From Streptomyces sp. AM 4-1-1 (GTDB taxonomy: Bacteria; Actinomycetota; Actinomycetes; Streptomycetales; Streptomycetaceae), in NCBI RefSeq assembly GCF_029167625.1, contig NZ_CP119145.1, forward strand, positions 2,046,001 to 2,110,000: a stretch of 64,000 bases of DNA. The letters run 5' to 3'. This document shows, in pieces, positions 18,262-27,930 of the stretch (its first letter is position 1; every line of letters starts with the position of its first letter). A program made the position numbers and the translations under genes. The notes below the pieces were generated by a model, which worked only from the letters and a program-made list of their open reading frames with translations, was not told where the DNA came from and did no database searches.

Positions 18262-19623
18262 ATGGCCAGATTCTCCAAGTCCAACGTGCCGCAGTTCTCC
18301 GTCGACGTGTACCAGAACGAATACCTGCCGGAGGGCGGCCGCGAGGTCAACGCGATCGTCACGGTCACCTCGACCGGCGGCGGCACGACCGGCGGAGTGC
18401 CGCTGACCGGTGCCTCCCCCTCGACTGGACGTGCGCCGGGGCAGGCGCCCGGGTCCGCCGTGGTGATCATGGTGGACTGCTCCGGTTCGATGGAGTACCC
18501 GCCGACGAAGATGCGCAACGCGCGGGACGCGACGGCGGCGGCCGTCGACACACTGCGCGACGGCACCCGGTTCGCGGTGGTCGCCGGGACGCATGTCGCC
18601 GCGGAGGTCTACCCGGGCAACGGCCGGCTGGCCGTCGCCGACGCCCGCACCAAGGCCGAGGCGAAGACCGCGCTCCGCCGGCTGAACGCGGGCGGCGGCA
18701 CCGCGATCGGCACCTGGCTGCGCCTCGCGGACCGGCTGCTCGGCTCGGCCGACGTGGACATCCGGCACGGCATCCTGCTCACCGACGGCCGCAACGAGCA
18801 CGAGGCGCCGGAGGATCTGCGGGCCGCCCTCGACTCCTGCGCGGGACGCTTCACCTGTGACGCGCGCGGGGTCGGCACCGACTGGGAGGTGAAGGAGGTC
18901 ACCGGCATCGCGTCCGCGCTGCTCGGCACGGCCGACATCGTCGCCGATCCGGCCGGGCTGGCCGCGGACTTCACGCGGATGGTGGCGGACGCGATGGGCA
19001 AGGCGGTGGCGGACGTGGCGCTGCGGCTCTGGACGCCCGTCGGGGTCGAGATCCAGTTCGTCAAGCAGGTGGCGCCCACGGTCGTGGACCTGACCGGCCG
19101 CCGGTCGGACGCCGGCCCGCAGGCCGGGGACTACCCGACCGGTTCATGGGGCGACGAGTCGCGCGACTACCACGTCTGCGTACGGGTTCCGCAGGCCGGG
19201 ATCGGCCACGAGATGCTGGCGGTCCGGGTCTCGCTGATCCTCCCCGACCCGGCGGGCGGGACCCCGACGACGCTGTCGCACGGGCTGGTACGGGCGGTGT
19301 GGACGAACGACATGGCGGCCTCCACCTCGATCAATCCGCAGGTCGCGCACTACACGGGCCAGGCGGAACTGGCCCATGTCATCCAGCAGGGACTCGACGC
19401 CCGCAAGGTGGGTGACTTCGACGGCGCGACGGCGAAACTGGGCCGTGCGGTGCAGTTGGCGTCGGCCTCCGGGAACACGGACACCGCGAAACTCCTTTCG
19501 AAGGTGGTCGACGTGGTCGACGCGGCGACCGGTACTGTGCGACTCAAGGGGAAGGTGGCGGAAGCCGACGAGATGATGCTCGAAACGCGCTCCACCACAA
19601 CCGTTCGCGTGAAGAAGTCATGA
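18262..19623 (+). CDS. VWA-domain protein
   Basis: A 453-aa protein with a von Willebrand factor A domain (about aa 70-250). It carries the metal-ion adhesion motif DCSGS and the following TDGRNEH loop, so metal-dependent ligand binding is likely. The second half is beta-rich and ends in a helical region (AELAHVIQQGLDARKVG onwards). No signal peptide is visible, so it is probably cytoplasmic. ATG 18262 is preceded by TTGAGGAG. The same frame is open far upstream, but that stretch is the shadow of the phosphatase gene. It probably works as an adaptor in the kinase/phosphatase module. Confidence 0.82.
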   Translation: MARFSKSNVPQFSVDVYQNEYLPEGGREVNAIVTVTSTGGGTTGGVPLTGASPSTGRAPGQAPGSAVVIMVDCSGSMEYPPTKMRNARDATAAAVDTLRDGTRFAVVAGTHVAAEVYPGNGRLAVADARTKAEAKTALRRLNAGGGTAIGTWLRLADRLLGSADVDIRHGILLTDGRNEHEAPEDLRAALDSCAGRFTCDARGVGTDWEVKEVTGIASALLGTADIVADPAGLAADFTRMVADAMGKAVADVALRLWTPVGVEIQFVKQVAPTVVDLTGRRSDAGPQAGDYPTGSWGDESRDYHVCVRVPQAGIGHEMLAVRVSLILPDPAGGTPTTLSHGLVRAVWTNDMAASTSINPQVAHYTGQAELAHVIQQGLDARKVGDFDGATAKLGRAVQLASASGNTDTAKLLSKVVDVVDAATGTVRLKGKVAEADEMMLETRSTTTVRVKKS

Positions 19624-19715
19624 CGAAGTAGCCCCACCGCCCGCCGAGCGGCGACGCGGAGGACCAACGAGCGAGACGGCCCGTGGGCCGGACGAGGAGA
19701 GGGGGAAGCGCCGAC

Positions 19716-21014
19716 ATGCCGACCTGCCCGAACGGACACCAGTCGGGTTCCGAGGACTGGTGCGAGGTGTGCGGCCTCCGCATGGCCGCGCCGGGTGCGC
19801 CCGCGGGCGCGGTCCCCCCGCCGCCTCCCCCACCGCCCGCCCACGGCTACGGCTACCCGCCCCCGGCGGGCCCGGGTGCCGGGCAGGGCGGGCGGCCGGA
19901 GCTGTGTCCCCAGTGCCGCACCCCGCGTGAGCCGATGGCTCCGTACTGCGAGGAGTGCCGCTGGAACTTCCTCACCAACACGGCGACCTCGTACACCCCG
20001 CTCGCCCCGCCGCACGCGGGTCCGGGCGGTCCCGGTGGTCCTGGCGGCGGTCTCAATCCGCCGTCCGCCTTCCAGGGTCGGCAGGGTCCGCCGGCCCAGC
20101 AGCACGATCCGTACGAGTACCAGGGCTCGCGCCCCTCGCAGGTGAACCGTCCGGCCGAGCCGCTGTCCTCGGAACAGGGCAGGACCCCGGCCCCGCCGCC
20201 GTCGTTCCAGCAGCAGCGGACGGCGCCGCCGTTCGATCCCGGTCCCCCGCACGTCCCCCAGTCCCCGTCGCCGCAGCACGGCTCGCGGACCGGCGAGGAC
20301 GACTGGATGCTGCCGCCGCCCTCGCAGCGCCAGGAGCAGCAGCGGTACGCGGAGCAACAGCCGTACGGGGAGCAGCAGTACGGGGAACAGCAGCCGTACG
20401 GAGAGCGACAACAGTACGGAGAGCAGCAGCAGTACGCGGAGCAGCAGCACGTGCGGCAGCCCCCGCAGCAGTTCCAGGGTCACCACCCGGACCAGGGCGG
20501 GTACCAGAACCCGGGACACCACCCTGACCAGGGGCACCACCCTGATCAGGGACACCTTCCGGACCAGGGCGGATACCGGAACCAGGAACAGGACCCGCAC
20601 CGGGCGCCCCAAGGATGGACGGCCGTCATCGCCCCGGACCGTGAGTACTTCCTCGCGATGATGCAGCGCAGCGGTCCCGACGCGACCGGCCTCAATCTGC
20701 CCGCGTACTCCCCGGAACAGCAGCTTCCGCTGTCCGGCACCCAGATGACCATCGGGCGCCGCAGGCACAGCACGGGCGAGTCCCCCGACATCGACCTGTC
20801 CGTGCCGCCGGAGGACCCGGGCGTCTCGCACCAGCACGCGATGCTGGTGCAGCAGCCCGACGGCGGCTGGGCCGTGGTCGACCAGAACTCCACCAACGGC
20901 ACCACGCTGAACGGCGCCGAGGACCCGATCCAGCCGTACGTCCCGGTCCCGCTCCAGGACGGCGACCGGGTGCATGTCGGCGCGTGGACGACGATCACGA
21001 TCCGTCGCGGGTGA
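19716..21014 (+). CDS. Zinc-ribbon, Gln/Tyr-rich repeat, FHA-domain protein
   Basis: A 432-aa protein. Two zinc-ribbon motifs lie at the N-terminus (CPNGHQSGSEDWCEVCG; CPQCRTPREPMAPYCEEC at about aa 65-87). A long disordered middle contains YGEQQ/YAEQQ repeats (about aa 206-245) and HHPDQG repeats (about aa 255-290). A C-terminal FHA domain (about aa 342-430) has IGRRRH, SHQH and NSTNGT, the residues that bind phospho-threonine. PknG-type kinases act on FHA proteins in other actinobacteria, so this is a plausible target, although it is much longer than GarA/OdhI and no ETTS-type N-terminal phosphosite is seen. ATG 19716 follows GAGGAGAGGGGGA. Confidence 0.85.
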   Translation: MPTCPNGHQSGSEDWCEVCGLRMAAPGAPAGAVPPPPPPPPAHGYGYPPPAGPGAGQGGRPELCPQCRTPREPMAPYCEECRWNFLTNTATSYTPLAPPHAGPGGPGGPGGGLNPPSAFQGRQGPPAQQHDPYEYQGSRPSQVNRPAEPLSSEQGRTPAPPPSFQQQRTAPPFDPGPPHVPQSPSPQHGSRTGEDDWMLPPPSQRQEQQRYAEQQPYGEQQYGEQQPYGERQQYGEQQQYAEQQHVRQPPQQFQGHHPDQGGYQNPGHHPDQGHHPDQGHLPDQGGYRNQEQDPHRAPQGWTAVIAPDREYFLAMMQRSGPDATGLNLPAYSPEQQLPLSGTQMTIGRRRHSTGESPDIDLSVPPEDPGVSHQHAMLVQQPDGGWAVVDQNSTNGTTLNGAEDPIQPYVPVPLQDGDRVHVGAWTTITIRRG

Positions 21015-21143
21015 CGTTCGCGGTTCCTCGCGGACAGCGCCTTCCGTCCGGCCACCGCCGGCCGGTGGTGTGCCGGACCGGTCCTCGGTCCTGAGGACCG
21101 GCACCCCGGCACCCTCCGTCGGCGCGTCTGCGACGATGGACGG

Positions 21144-21548
21144 GTGACAGAGATTCCGCGCGGCACGCTTCAGGAGCAGACCTTCTACGAGCAGGTCGGC
21201 GGCGAGGAGACCTTCCGGCGCCTGGTACACCGCTTCTACCAGGGCGTTGCGGAGGACCCGCTGCTACGGCCGATGTACCCGGAGGAGGATCTGGGCCCGG
21301 CCGAGGAACGGTTCACGCTGTTCCTGATGCAGTACTGGGGCGGCCCCCGCACGTACAGCGAGCTGCGCGGCCACCCCCGGCTGCGGATGCGGCACGTGCC
21401 GTTCCGGGTGGACCGGGCCGCGCACGACGCCTGGCTGGGGCACATGCGGGTCGCGGTGGACGAGCTGGAGCTGTCCCCGGAGCACGAGCGGGAGCTGTGG
21501 AAGTACTTCGTGCTCGCGGCCGGGTCCCTGGTGAACACCGAGGGCTGA
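21144..21548 (+). CDS. glbO: Group II truncated haemoglobin (GlbO-like)
   Basis: A 134-aa 2/2 haemoglobin. The proximal haem His lies in RMRHVPF, the B10 Tyr in HRFYQGV, and the G8 Trp that marks group II in AHDAWLGHM. Such proteins bind O2 and NO and protect against nitrosative or oxidative stress in the cytoplasm. It starts at GTG 21144 and is the last gene before the hairpin at 21610-21647. It does not clearly belong to the signalling cluster; 129 nt separate it from the FHA gene. Confidence 0.88.
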   Translation: MTEIPRGTLQEQTFYEQVGGEETFRRLVHRFYQGVAEDPLLRPMYPEEDLGPAEERFTLFLMQYWGGPRTYSELRGHPRLRMRHVPFRVDRAAHDAWLGHMRVAVDELELSPEHERELWKYFVLAAGSLVNTEG

Positions 21549-21609
21549 TCCGCGCCCTCCCCCTCCCCGGCCCGCTCCCCGGCCCGCTCCCCGGCCCCAC
21601 CTCCCGCGA

Positions 21610-21647
21610 TGACCGGAATCCGGTGCTCCGGCACCGGATTCCGGTCA
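21610..21647 (+). terminator. Perfect 17-bp hairpin after the globin gene
   Basis: TGACCGGAATCCGGTGC pairs perfectly with GCACCGGATTCCGGTCA around a TCCG tetraloop. It sits 62 nt after the globin stop. No U-tract follows. It separates the globin gene from the ABC exporter genes. Confidence 0.8.
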
Positions 21648-21761
21648 CGATCGAATCAAGGTCCACCCGTAGGTGGTTTCCAGCCGCTGTCACCCTCTGA
21701 CAGCATCCGGAGAGAGCGTCGGGGGGCGTTTGTTCGAAATTGGTCGGACCGGGGGGATCAC

Positions 21762-24700
21762 GTGGCGGGGTTCGTCTTTCTGCGGGTGCGTGCGCATCGG
21801 CTGCTGCTCGCCGCCGCCGTGCTCGCCGTCCTCCTCACCACCTCCGTACTCGCCGCCCTCACCGCGTTCTCCGGGGCGATGGGCGACGCCGCGCTGCGCC
21901 ACACGCTCACCCACCGCTCGGCCGCGTCCGCGTCGCTCGTCGTGTCCGCCCAGGTCACGCCGGAGCGGCGGGCGTCCGCCGACACGAGGGCCCGCGAGGC
22001 GGCCCGCGCGACCTTCGACGGTCTGCCGGTGACCGTGCGGCGGCTGGAGCACTCGGGCCCGTACGCGCTCCCCCGCTCCCTCCAGCCGCCCGCCGCCCGG
22101 CGCGGCGACCCGGACCTCACCCAGTTCGCCGTCCTCGACCGCAGCCGTGTCCGGCTGACCTCCGGCCGGATGCCCGCCACCCCGGCGGACGCCGACGGGC
22201 CCGTCCAGGTGGCCGTGCCCGGCACGGCCGCCGAGATGCTGAAGCTGCGGCCCGGCGCCCGGCTCGACCTCACGGACCGGCTCACCGGCAAACCGCTCCG
22301 GGCGGTGGTCACCGGGCTGTACGAGGCCGCCGACCTGACCGATCCGTACTGGCAGCTGGACGCGCTCGGCGGGCGCGGGGTCCGCAAGCTCGTCTTCACG
22401 ACGTACGGCCCGCTGCTGACCGACCCGGCCGCGTTCACGTCCGGCCGGATCAGCTCGGGCGAGATGTCCTGGCTGGCCACCGCCGACTTCCGTACGGTCA
22501 CGACCGGCCGGATCGACGCCCTGCGCGACGCGGCGACCACCGGGCCCGAGGCGGTGCTCGCCGCCCCGGAGTTCAGGAGCGGCGGCCTGGCGCGGACCTC
22601 GCTGCCCACCGTCCTCGACCAGGCGGAACGGGCCCTCCTGGTCTCCCGTTCGACCCTGACGATCGTCGCCGTGCAACTGGTGCTGCTCGCCGGTTACACG
22701 CTGCTGCTGGTCGCCCGGCTGCTGAGCGGTGAGCGCGGCGGTGAGTCCGAGCTGCTGCGGGCCAGGGGCGGTTCGCGGGCCCGGATCGTCTCGTTCGCCG
22801 CGATCGAGGCGCTGCTGCTGGCGCTGCCCGCCGCGATCGCCGCACCGCTGCTCGCCGGGCCGCTGACCGGGCTGCTCGCCGACCGGGGATCGATGGCCCG
22901 GCTGGGGCTGCGGCTCGACGGCACGGCGACCGGCGCGGTGTGGGCGGTGTCCGCCGCCGTGGCCCTGGCCTGTGCGCTGGCGGTGGTGGCACCCGCGCTG
23001 TCGTCGCTGCCGGCCGGCGCCGGCCGCCGGGGCCGGGCGTCCGCGCTGCCGGGGCCGGTGCGCGCCGGCGCGGACCTCGGGCTGCTGGCGATCGCCGCGG
23101 TGGCGTACTGGCAGTTGGACCGGCAGACCGGCGGCTCCGGTGGCGGGGTGCTCAGCGGGGACCGGCAGGGTGGCCTCGGCATCGATCCGCTGCTGGTGGT
23201 GGCCCCGGCGCTGATGCTGCTCGCGGGGACCGTGCTGACGCTGCGGCTGCTGCCGCCCGTGGCCAGGCTCGCCGAGCGGCGGGCCGCGGGCGGCCGGGGG
23301 CTGCCCGCGGCGCTGGCGGGCTGGCAGTTCAGCCGTCGGCCGCTGCGTGGCGCGGGGCCGGTGCTGCTGCTGGTGCTGTCGGCCGCGATGGGGATGCTGG
23401 CGATCGGGCAGGGCGCGTCGTGGGACCGTTCGCAGGCCGACCAGGCCGACTTCAGGACCGGGGCGTCGATCCGGGTGACGGGCGGGATCAGCGGCGATCC
23501 GGCGCGGGCCGGGGCGTACGCGGCGCTGCCGGGGGTGCGGGACGCGGCGCCCGCGTACCGCACGAGCGTCGAGCTGTCCGGTGAGCGCACCGCGCAGGTG
23601 CTGGCGCTGGACCTCGCGCACGCCGGTGAACGGATGCTGATGCGCGGCGATCTGGCGGACGGGCGGCCCGGCGCGCTGTTCGCCTCGCTCACCCCGCCCG
23701 CCCCGGCCGGGGCGGCCCGCGTCGGACTGCCGTTGCCGGAGGGCGGCGAGCGCCTGGAGCTCGACCTGCGGATCTCGGCGGGCCCGGCGCCCGGCCGGGC
23801 GCCGGCGTCCGGGGCGGAGCCGCTGGTCACCGTCCTGCTGGAGGACCGGTACGGCATCGAGTACCGGGTCCTGCCGGGGACGGTGCCGGTCGACGGCGCT
23901 CCGCACACCCTGTCGCTGCCGGTCTCCCCCACCGGGGGCCTGGCCGTGACCGGTGTCGAGCTGGACGGTCCGCTGCCGGTGGACACCTCCGAGCACCACG
24001 TCCTCTCCGTCGACGCGGTCCGGACCGTCGCCGCCGACGGCGTCGAGAAGCGCGTCCCCGTGCCCGCCGCGCTCCGCTGGCGGGGGACGCTCGGCACCAT
24101 CGGCGGCGGCGAGGAGCAGCCCGACATCACGCTGCGGCCCGCCGCGTCCTCCGCCGCGCCGCTGACGGTCGGCTTCGACACCGGGTTCGTCGCCGCCGAG
24201 CGGACGAAGTACGGCATCCCCGCGCTCAGCGTCCGGATCACCGCGGCCCGTCCGACGGCGCCCAGGGAGCTGAACGCCGTGGTGACGGACGACTACCTGA
24301 GGGCGGCGGGCGCCGAGGTGGGGCAGCACGTCGATGTGGCCCTGGGCGGTGAGACGGTACGGGTGAAGCTCGTGAAGGCCGTACGCGAACTCCCGACCAC
24401 CGGCCCCGGCGCCGACTCCTCGGGCCCGGCCGGCTCCACGGCCCGGTCCAGGGACGGCGGCGCCATGCTGCTCGATCTGACGGCGGTCGCCCAGGTCCTC
24501 GCGGACCGGCCGAACACCACGCTCACCCCCTCCGAGTGGTGGCTGAGCACCGATCCCGGGCGGACCGCGCGGGTCGCCGCCGGGCTGCGCGCCCAGCCCG
24601 ACACCGATCCGACGCAGGTGCTGGTGCGCGACGAGGTGGCCGCCGACCTCATCAACGACCCGCTGGGGGCGGGCCCGCGTTCGGCGCTGCTGGCCGTCGC

Positions 24701-25091
24701 GGTCGTCGCGGCGGCGCTGGCCGGCGTCGGTTTCGCGGTCAGCGCGGTCGGCTCACGGCGTGAGCGGACCGGTGAGTTCGCCGTGCTGCGCGCCCTGGGC
24801 GCCCCGCGCCGCCAGTTGGCCCGGATGATCGCCGCCGAACAGGGTGTGCTGATCGCGGTCGCGCTGCTGGTGGGCTGGGCCCTCGGGTCCGTACTGACCA
24901 GGGCCGTCGTGCCCCTCATCGTGCTGACCGGGCAGGCCGCGCAGCCCGTGCCGTCCGTGCTGGTGCGGCTCCCGGGAGGGCAGGTGGCGCTGCTGCTGGC
25001 CGGGGTCGCCGCGCTGCCGCTGCTGTGCGTCGCGGCGATCGCGCTGCGCCGGGCCGAACCGGTGGTATCGCTGCGACAGGGGAACAACTGA
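21762..25091 (+). CDS. FtsX/MacB-type ABC transporter permease (large)
   Basis: A 1109-aa membrane protein with an N-terminal helix (VRAHRLLLAAAVLAVLL), a large extracytoplasmic domain, a central block of helices (about aa 300-560), a second large external domain and a C-terminal FtsX domain of three to four helices with the typical RRERTGEFAVLRALGAPRRQLARM segment. This duplicated layout is common in actinobacterial LolCDE/MacB-type exporters. GTG 21762 is chosen because GGGGGGATC precedes it; the longer frame (to 21609) runs into the terminator hairpin. It forms an operon with a second permease and an ATPase (1-nt gap, then ATGA overlap). Cargo is unknown; such systems move lipids, lipoproteins or antibiotics, or act mechanically. 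Confidence 0.85.
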   Translation: MAGFVFLRVRAHRLLLAAAVLAVLLTTSVLAALTAFSGAMGDAALRHTLTHRSAASASLVVSAQVTPERRASADTRAREAARATFDGLPVTVRRLEHSGPYALPRSLQPPAARRGDPDLTQFAVLDRSRVRLTSGRMPATPADADGPVQVAVPGTAAEMLKLRPGARLDLTDRLTGKPLRAVVTGLYEAADLTDPYWQLDALGGRGVRKLVFTTYGPLLTDPAAFTSGRISSGEMSWLATADFRTVTTGRIDALRDAATTGPEAVLAAPEFRSGGLARTSLPTVLDQAERALLVSRSTLTIVAVQLVLLAGYTLLLVARLLSGERGGESELLRARGGSRARIVSFAAIEALLLALPAAIAAPLLAGPLTGLLADRGSMARLGLRLDGTATGAVWAVSAAVALACALAVVAPALSSLPAGAGRRGRASALPGPVRAGADLGLLAIAAVAYWQLDRQTGGSGGGVLSGDRQGGLGIDPLLVVAPALMLLAGTVLTLRLLPPVARLAERRAAGGRGLPAALAGWQFSRRPLRGAGPVLLLVLSAAMGMLAIGQGASWDRSQADQADFRTGASIRVTGGISGDPARAGAYAALPGVRDAAPAYRTSVELSGERTAQVLALDLAHAGERMLMRGDLADGRPGALFASLTPPAPAGAARVGLPLPEGGERLELDLRISAGPAPGRAPASGAEPLVTVLLEDRYGIEYRVLPGTVPVDGAPHTLSLPVSPTGGLAVTGVELDGPLPVDTSEHHVLSVDAVRTVAADGVEKRVPVPAALRWRGTLGTIGGGEEQPDITLRPAASSAAPLTVGFDTGFVAAERTKYGIPALSVRITAARPTAPRELNAVVTDDYLRAAGAEVGQHVDVALGGETVRVKLVKAVRELPTTGPGADSSGPAGSTARSRDGGAMLLDLTAVAQVLADRPNTTLTPSEWWLSTDPGRTARVAAGLRAQPDTDPTQVLVRDEVAADLINDPLGAGPRSALLAVAVVAAALAGVGFAVSAVGSRRERTGEFAVLRALGAPRRQLARMIAAEQGVLIAVALLVGWALGSVLTRAVVPLIVLTGQAAQPVPSVLVRLPGGQVALLLAGVAALPLLCVAAIALRRAEPVVSLRQGNN

Positions 25092-25092
25092 C

Positions 25093-27930
25093 ATGACCAC
25101 GCGTTCCGGCCCCGCTCCCCGCGCCCTCAGCGCCTGCGCGCCCTGGGTCCGCACCCGGCTGCGCACCGCGCCCGGCGCCGCGTCCGCGCTCGCGGCACTC
25201 GTCCTGCTGACCGCGTTCCTGGCGGCCGGCTTCCCCCGCGCGGTCGACGCGTACGAGACCGACGGGCTCCGGGACGCCGTCACGTCCACCACCCCGCGCC
25301 GCAGCGTCCTCGAACTCTCCACGCCGCCGCCCGGTCTTGAGCACCCCCGGGCGGTCCGGGAGGACGCGCTGCGCGCCACCCAGCTCGCGGGGACGTACCG
25401 CGAGTCGCTGCGGAAGCTGCCGGAACCGGTACGGGCCGACGCGCACGAGTCCTCGTACGGGGTGCGGACCGCCCAGCCGATCGCCGCCGCCGATCCGGGC
25501 CTGCCCCGGCCGTACGGCCTCGACCCCCAGTTCACGTACGCCACCCCGTCCGCGCTCACCGGCCACAGCACGCTGCGGGCCGGCCGGTGGCCCGCCGTCC
25601 GGGGCGAGGTGACGGCGGCCACCGCGGAGGTGGAGGCCGCCGTCACCGAGGAGACCGCCGCCGCGCTGAAGCTGCGGCCCGGATCGGCCGTCACCGTGCC
25701 GAAGCAGAACGGCGCGTCCCTGACCGTCCGCGTCACCGCCGTCGTCGCACCGCTGCGTCCGGAGAACAGCTACTGGTCGGCGGAACAGCTGCTGCGCACC
25801 CCGTCCCTGGTCGCCAAGCCGACCAAGGAGACCCCCCGCTACTACTGGACCGCCGCGTTCCTGCTGCCGCAGGACGCCGGTCCGGTGCTGCTCGCCACCA
25901 CCGGCGAACCGGAGCTGTACTGGCGATTCGCGCCCGACGCCACCCGTCTCACCGGCCTCGACGTGCCCCGGCTGCGGTCCGCGATCGCCTCGCTGGAGGG
26001 CGGCCCCGAACTGCTGGGGCTGCGCGATGTCGCGGGGCCGACGGCCACCCTGACCACGGACCTGGACGGGGTGCTCGCCGGATACGGGGCGACGCGTTCG
26101 GCGATCGGTCCGGTCGTCACGGTCGCGGCGGTCGGAACGGGCGCGGTCGCCGCGGTCGTCCTGCTGATGACCGGCGGACTGATCGGCGCCCGCCGCCACA
26201 CCGAACTGGCGCTGCTGCGCTCGCGCGGCGGTTCGCTGCGCGGCATCGGCCGGCGGCTGTTCGCGGAGACCGCCGTGACCGTGGTCCCGGCCGCCGCGCT
26301 GGGCCTGCTGCTGGCCGTGACGGTGGTCGGCGGGGCCCGGCTGTGGCCCGCCGTGATCGGTGCGGCCGGGGTCGCCGCGCTGGTCTGCGTGGCTCTTCCG
26401 CTGCGCACGACGCTGAGCCACATCACACCGATGCTGCACGGGGACCGGGACGACGTGATGAACGCCCGCCCGTCCCGGCGGCGTACCGTCGGCGAACTCA
26501 CCCTGCTGGTCCTCGCCGTGGGCGCGGTCGTCGCCCTGCGGCGGCGCGGCACCGGGGACGGCGGCACCGGGAGCGGGGCGGCGGGCGGCACCGACTGGCT
26601 GGTCAGCTCGGCGCCGGTGCTGGCCGGACTGATCGCGGCGCTGGTCCTCGTACGGCTGTACCCGCTGCCGCTGCGGCTCGCGTCCCGCGCCGCCTCACGC
26701 ACGCGCGGAGCGGTCGGCTTCCTGTCGCTGGCGCGCGCCGGACGCTCCTCGGCGGACGGCACCCTGCCGCTGCTCGCACTGCTGATCGCGCTGACGACGG
26801 CGGCGTTCGGCGGATCGGTGATCGCGGGCGTCGCCCAGGCCAGGGACGACGCGGCGGTGCTCGCGACCGGCGCCGACGCCCGGATCGGCGGCCTCGGCGA
26901 CACGGCCCCGCTCCCGGACCGCCTGCTGAGGTCGGTACGGGACGCCACCGGGGTACGGGACGTGGCGCCGGTCCAGATCGAGTACGGGGTCCCGCTGCCG
27001 CCGGACCCGAACGGCTTCGAGGACGCCAAGGGCACCACCCTGATCGGCGTCGACCCCACGACGTACGCCAGGCTGGCCGGGCGGACCGGCCTCGGGGAGT
27101 TCCGCCCGGACCGGCTGAAGGCGACCGGCCCGGCCGCACCCGAGGGGGCCGTGCCGTCCGAGGACCGGGTGCTGACCGCCATCGCGTCCCCGTCGGTCGC
27201 GGCGCGGCTCGGCGACCGGCCACGCGACATCCAGTCACTGGCGGGGGACTTCAAGGTACGGGTGGTGGGCACCGCGTCCCGTACCCCGGCCGTGGACGAC
27301 ACCGACTTCCTGGTCGTCGACGCGGCGTCCCTCACCCAGCGGCACACCACCACGCTGCTGGTGACCGGCGACCCGCTGGACGCGGGGGAACTGCGCGCGC
27401 TCGCCCACCGGGAGGGCAAGGACTTCACCGTCCAGCTGCGGTCCGAGACGCGGGAGGCGTTCGTCGACACCCCCTTGCAGTCCGGCGCCGAGCGGATCTA
27501 CGGCTTCGCCGTCGCGGCGGGCGCGGGATACGCCCTGCTCGCCGTGGGGCTCTCGCTGCTGCGGACCGCACCGGAACGCACCACCCTGCTGGCCCGGCTG
27601 CGCACCATGGGCCTCACCACCCGGCAGGGCCGCAGGCTGCTCGGACTGGAGGCGATGCCACAGGCGTTGCTCGCGGCCGTCGGCGGGCTGCTGGTCGGCT
27701 GGGCGACGATCGCCCTGCTGGCACCCGGAATCGACCTGGCCGGGCTGGCACTGGCCGGGGCCCCCGGCTCCGGCGCGCTCACCGCCGCCCGGCTGCGGGC
27801 CGACCCGTGGTCGCTGACGCTCCCCGCGCTCGGCGTGGTCGTCCTGACCGCGCTGGCGGCCGGGGCACAGGCGTGGTGGGCGAGCCGCCGCGGAACGATC
27901 ACCGAACTCAGGGCAGGAGACCCCCGATGA
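25093..27930 (+). CDS. FtsX-type ABC transporter permease, second subunit
   Basis: A 945-aa membrane protein with the same architecture as its upstream neighbour: N-terminal helix, large external domain, central helical block (LIGARRHTELALLRSRGGSLRGI is the coupling segment), external domain and C-terminal helices (GLTTRQGRRLLGLEAMPQAL). The two probably form a heterodimer. It starts 1 nt after the preceding stop, and its own stop overlaps the ATPase start (ATGA). A long open frame on the same strand between 25587 and 27926 is a composition shadow. Confidence 0.85.
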   Translation: MTTRSGPAPRALSACAPWVRTRLRTAPGAASALAALVLLTAFLAAGFPRAVDAYETDGLRDAVTSTTPRRSVLELSTPPPGLEHPRAVREDALRATQLAGTYRESLRKLPEPVRADAHESSYGVRTAQPIAAADPGLPRPYGLDPQFTYATPSALTGHSTLRAGRWPAVRGEVTAATAEVEAAVTEETAAALKLRPGSAVTVPKQNGASLTVRVTAVVAPLRPENSYWSAEQLLRTPSLVAKPTKETPRYYWTAAFLLPQDAGPVLLATTGEPELYWRFAPDATRLTGLDVPRLRSAIASLEGGPELLGLRDVAGPTATLTTDLDGVLAGYGATRSAIGPVVTVAAVGTGAVAAVVLLMTGGLIGARRHTELALLRSRGGSLRGIGRRLFAETAVTVVPAAALGLLLAVTVVGGARLWPAVIGAAGVAALVCVALPLRTTLSHITPMLHGDRDDVMNARPSRRRTVGELTLLVLAVGAVVALRRRGTGDGGTGSGAAGGTDWLVSSAPVLAGLIAALVLVRLYPLPLRLASRAASRTRGAVGFLSLARAGRSSADGTLPLLALLIALTTAAFGGSVIAGVAQARDDAAVLATGADARIGGLGDTAPLPDRLLRSVRDATGVRDVAPVQIEYGVPLPPDPNGFEDAKGTTLIGVDPTTYARLAGRTGLGEFRPDRLKATGPAAPEGAVPSEDRVLTAIASPSVAARLGDRPRDIQSLAGDFKVRVVGTASRTPAVDDTDFLVVDAASLTQRHTTTLLVTGDPLDAGELRALAHREGKDFTVQLRSETREAFVDTPLQSGAERIYGFAVAAGAGYALLAVGLSLLRTAPERTTLLARLRTMGLTTRQGRRLLGLEAMPQALLAAVGGLLVGWATIALLAPGIDLAGLALAGAPGSGALTAARLRADPWSLTLPALGVVVLTALAAGAQAWWASRRGTITELRAGDPR

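Noticed and set aside
25587..27926. Very long open frame on the same strand inside the second FtsX-type permease gene
   Set aside because: It is Arg/Gly-rich, has no start signals and continues into the true ATPase frame only by chance; third-position GC and motifs support the permease frame.
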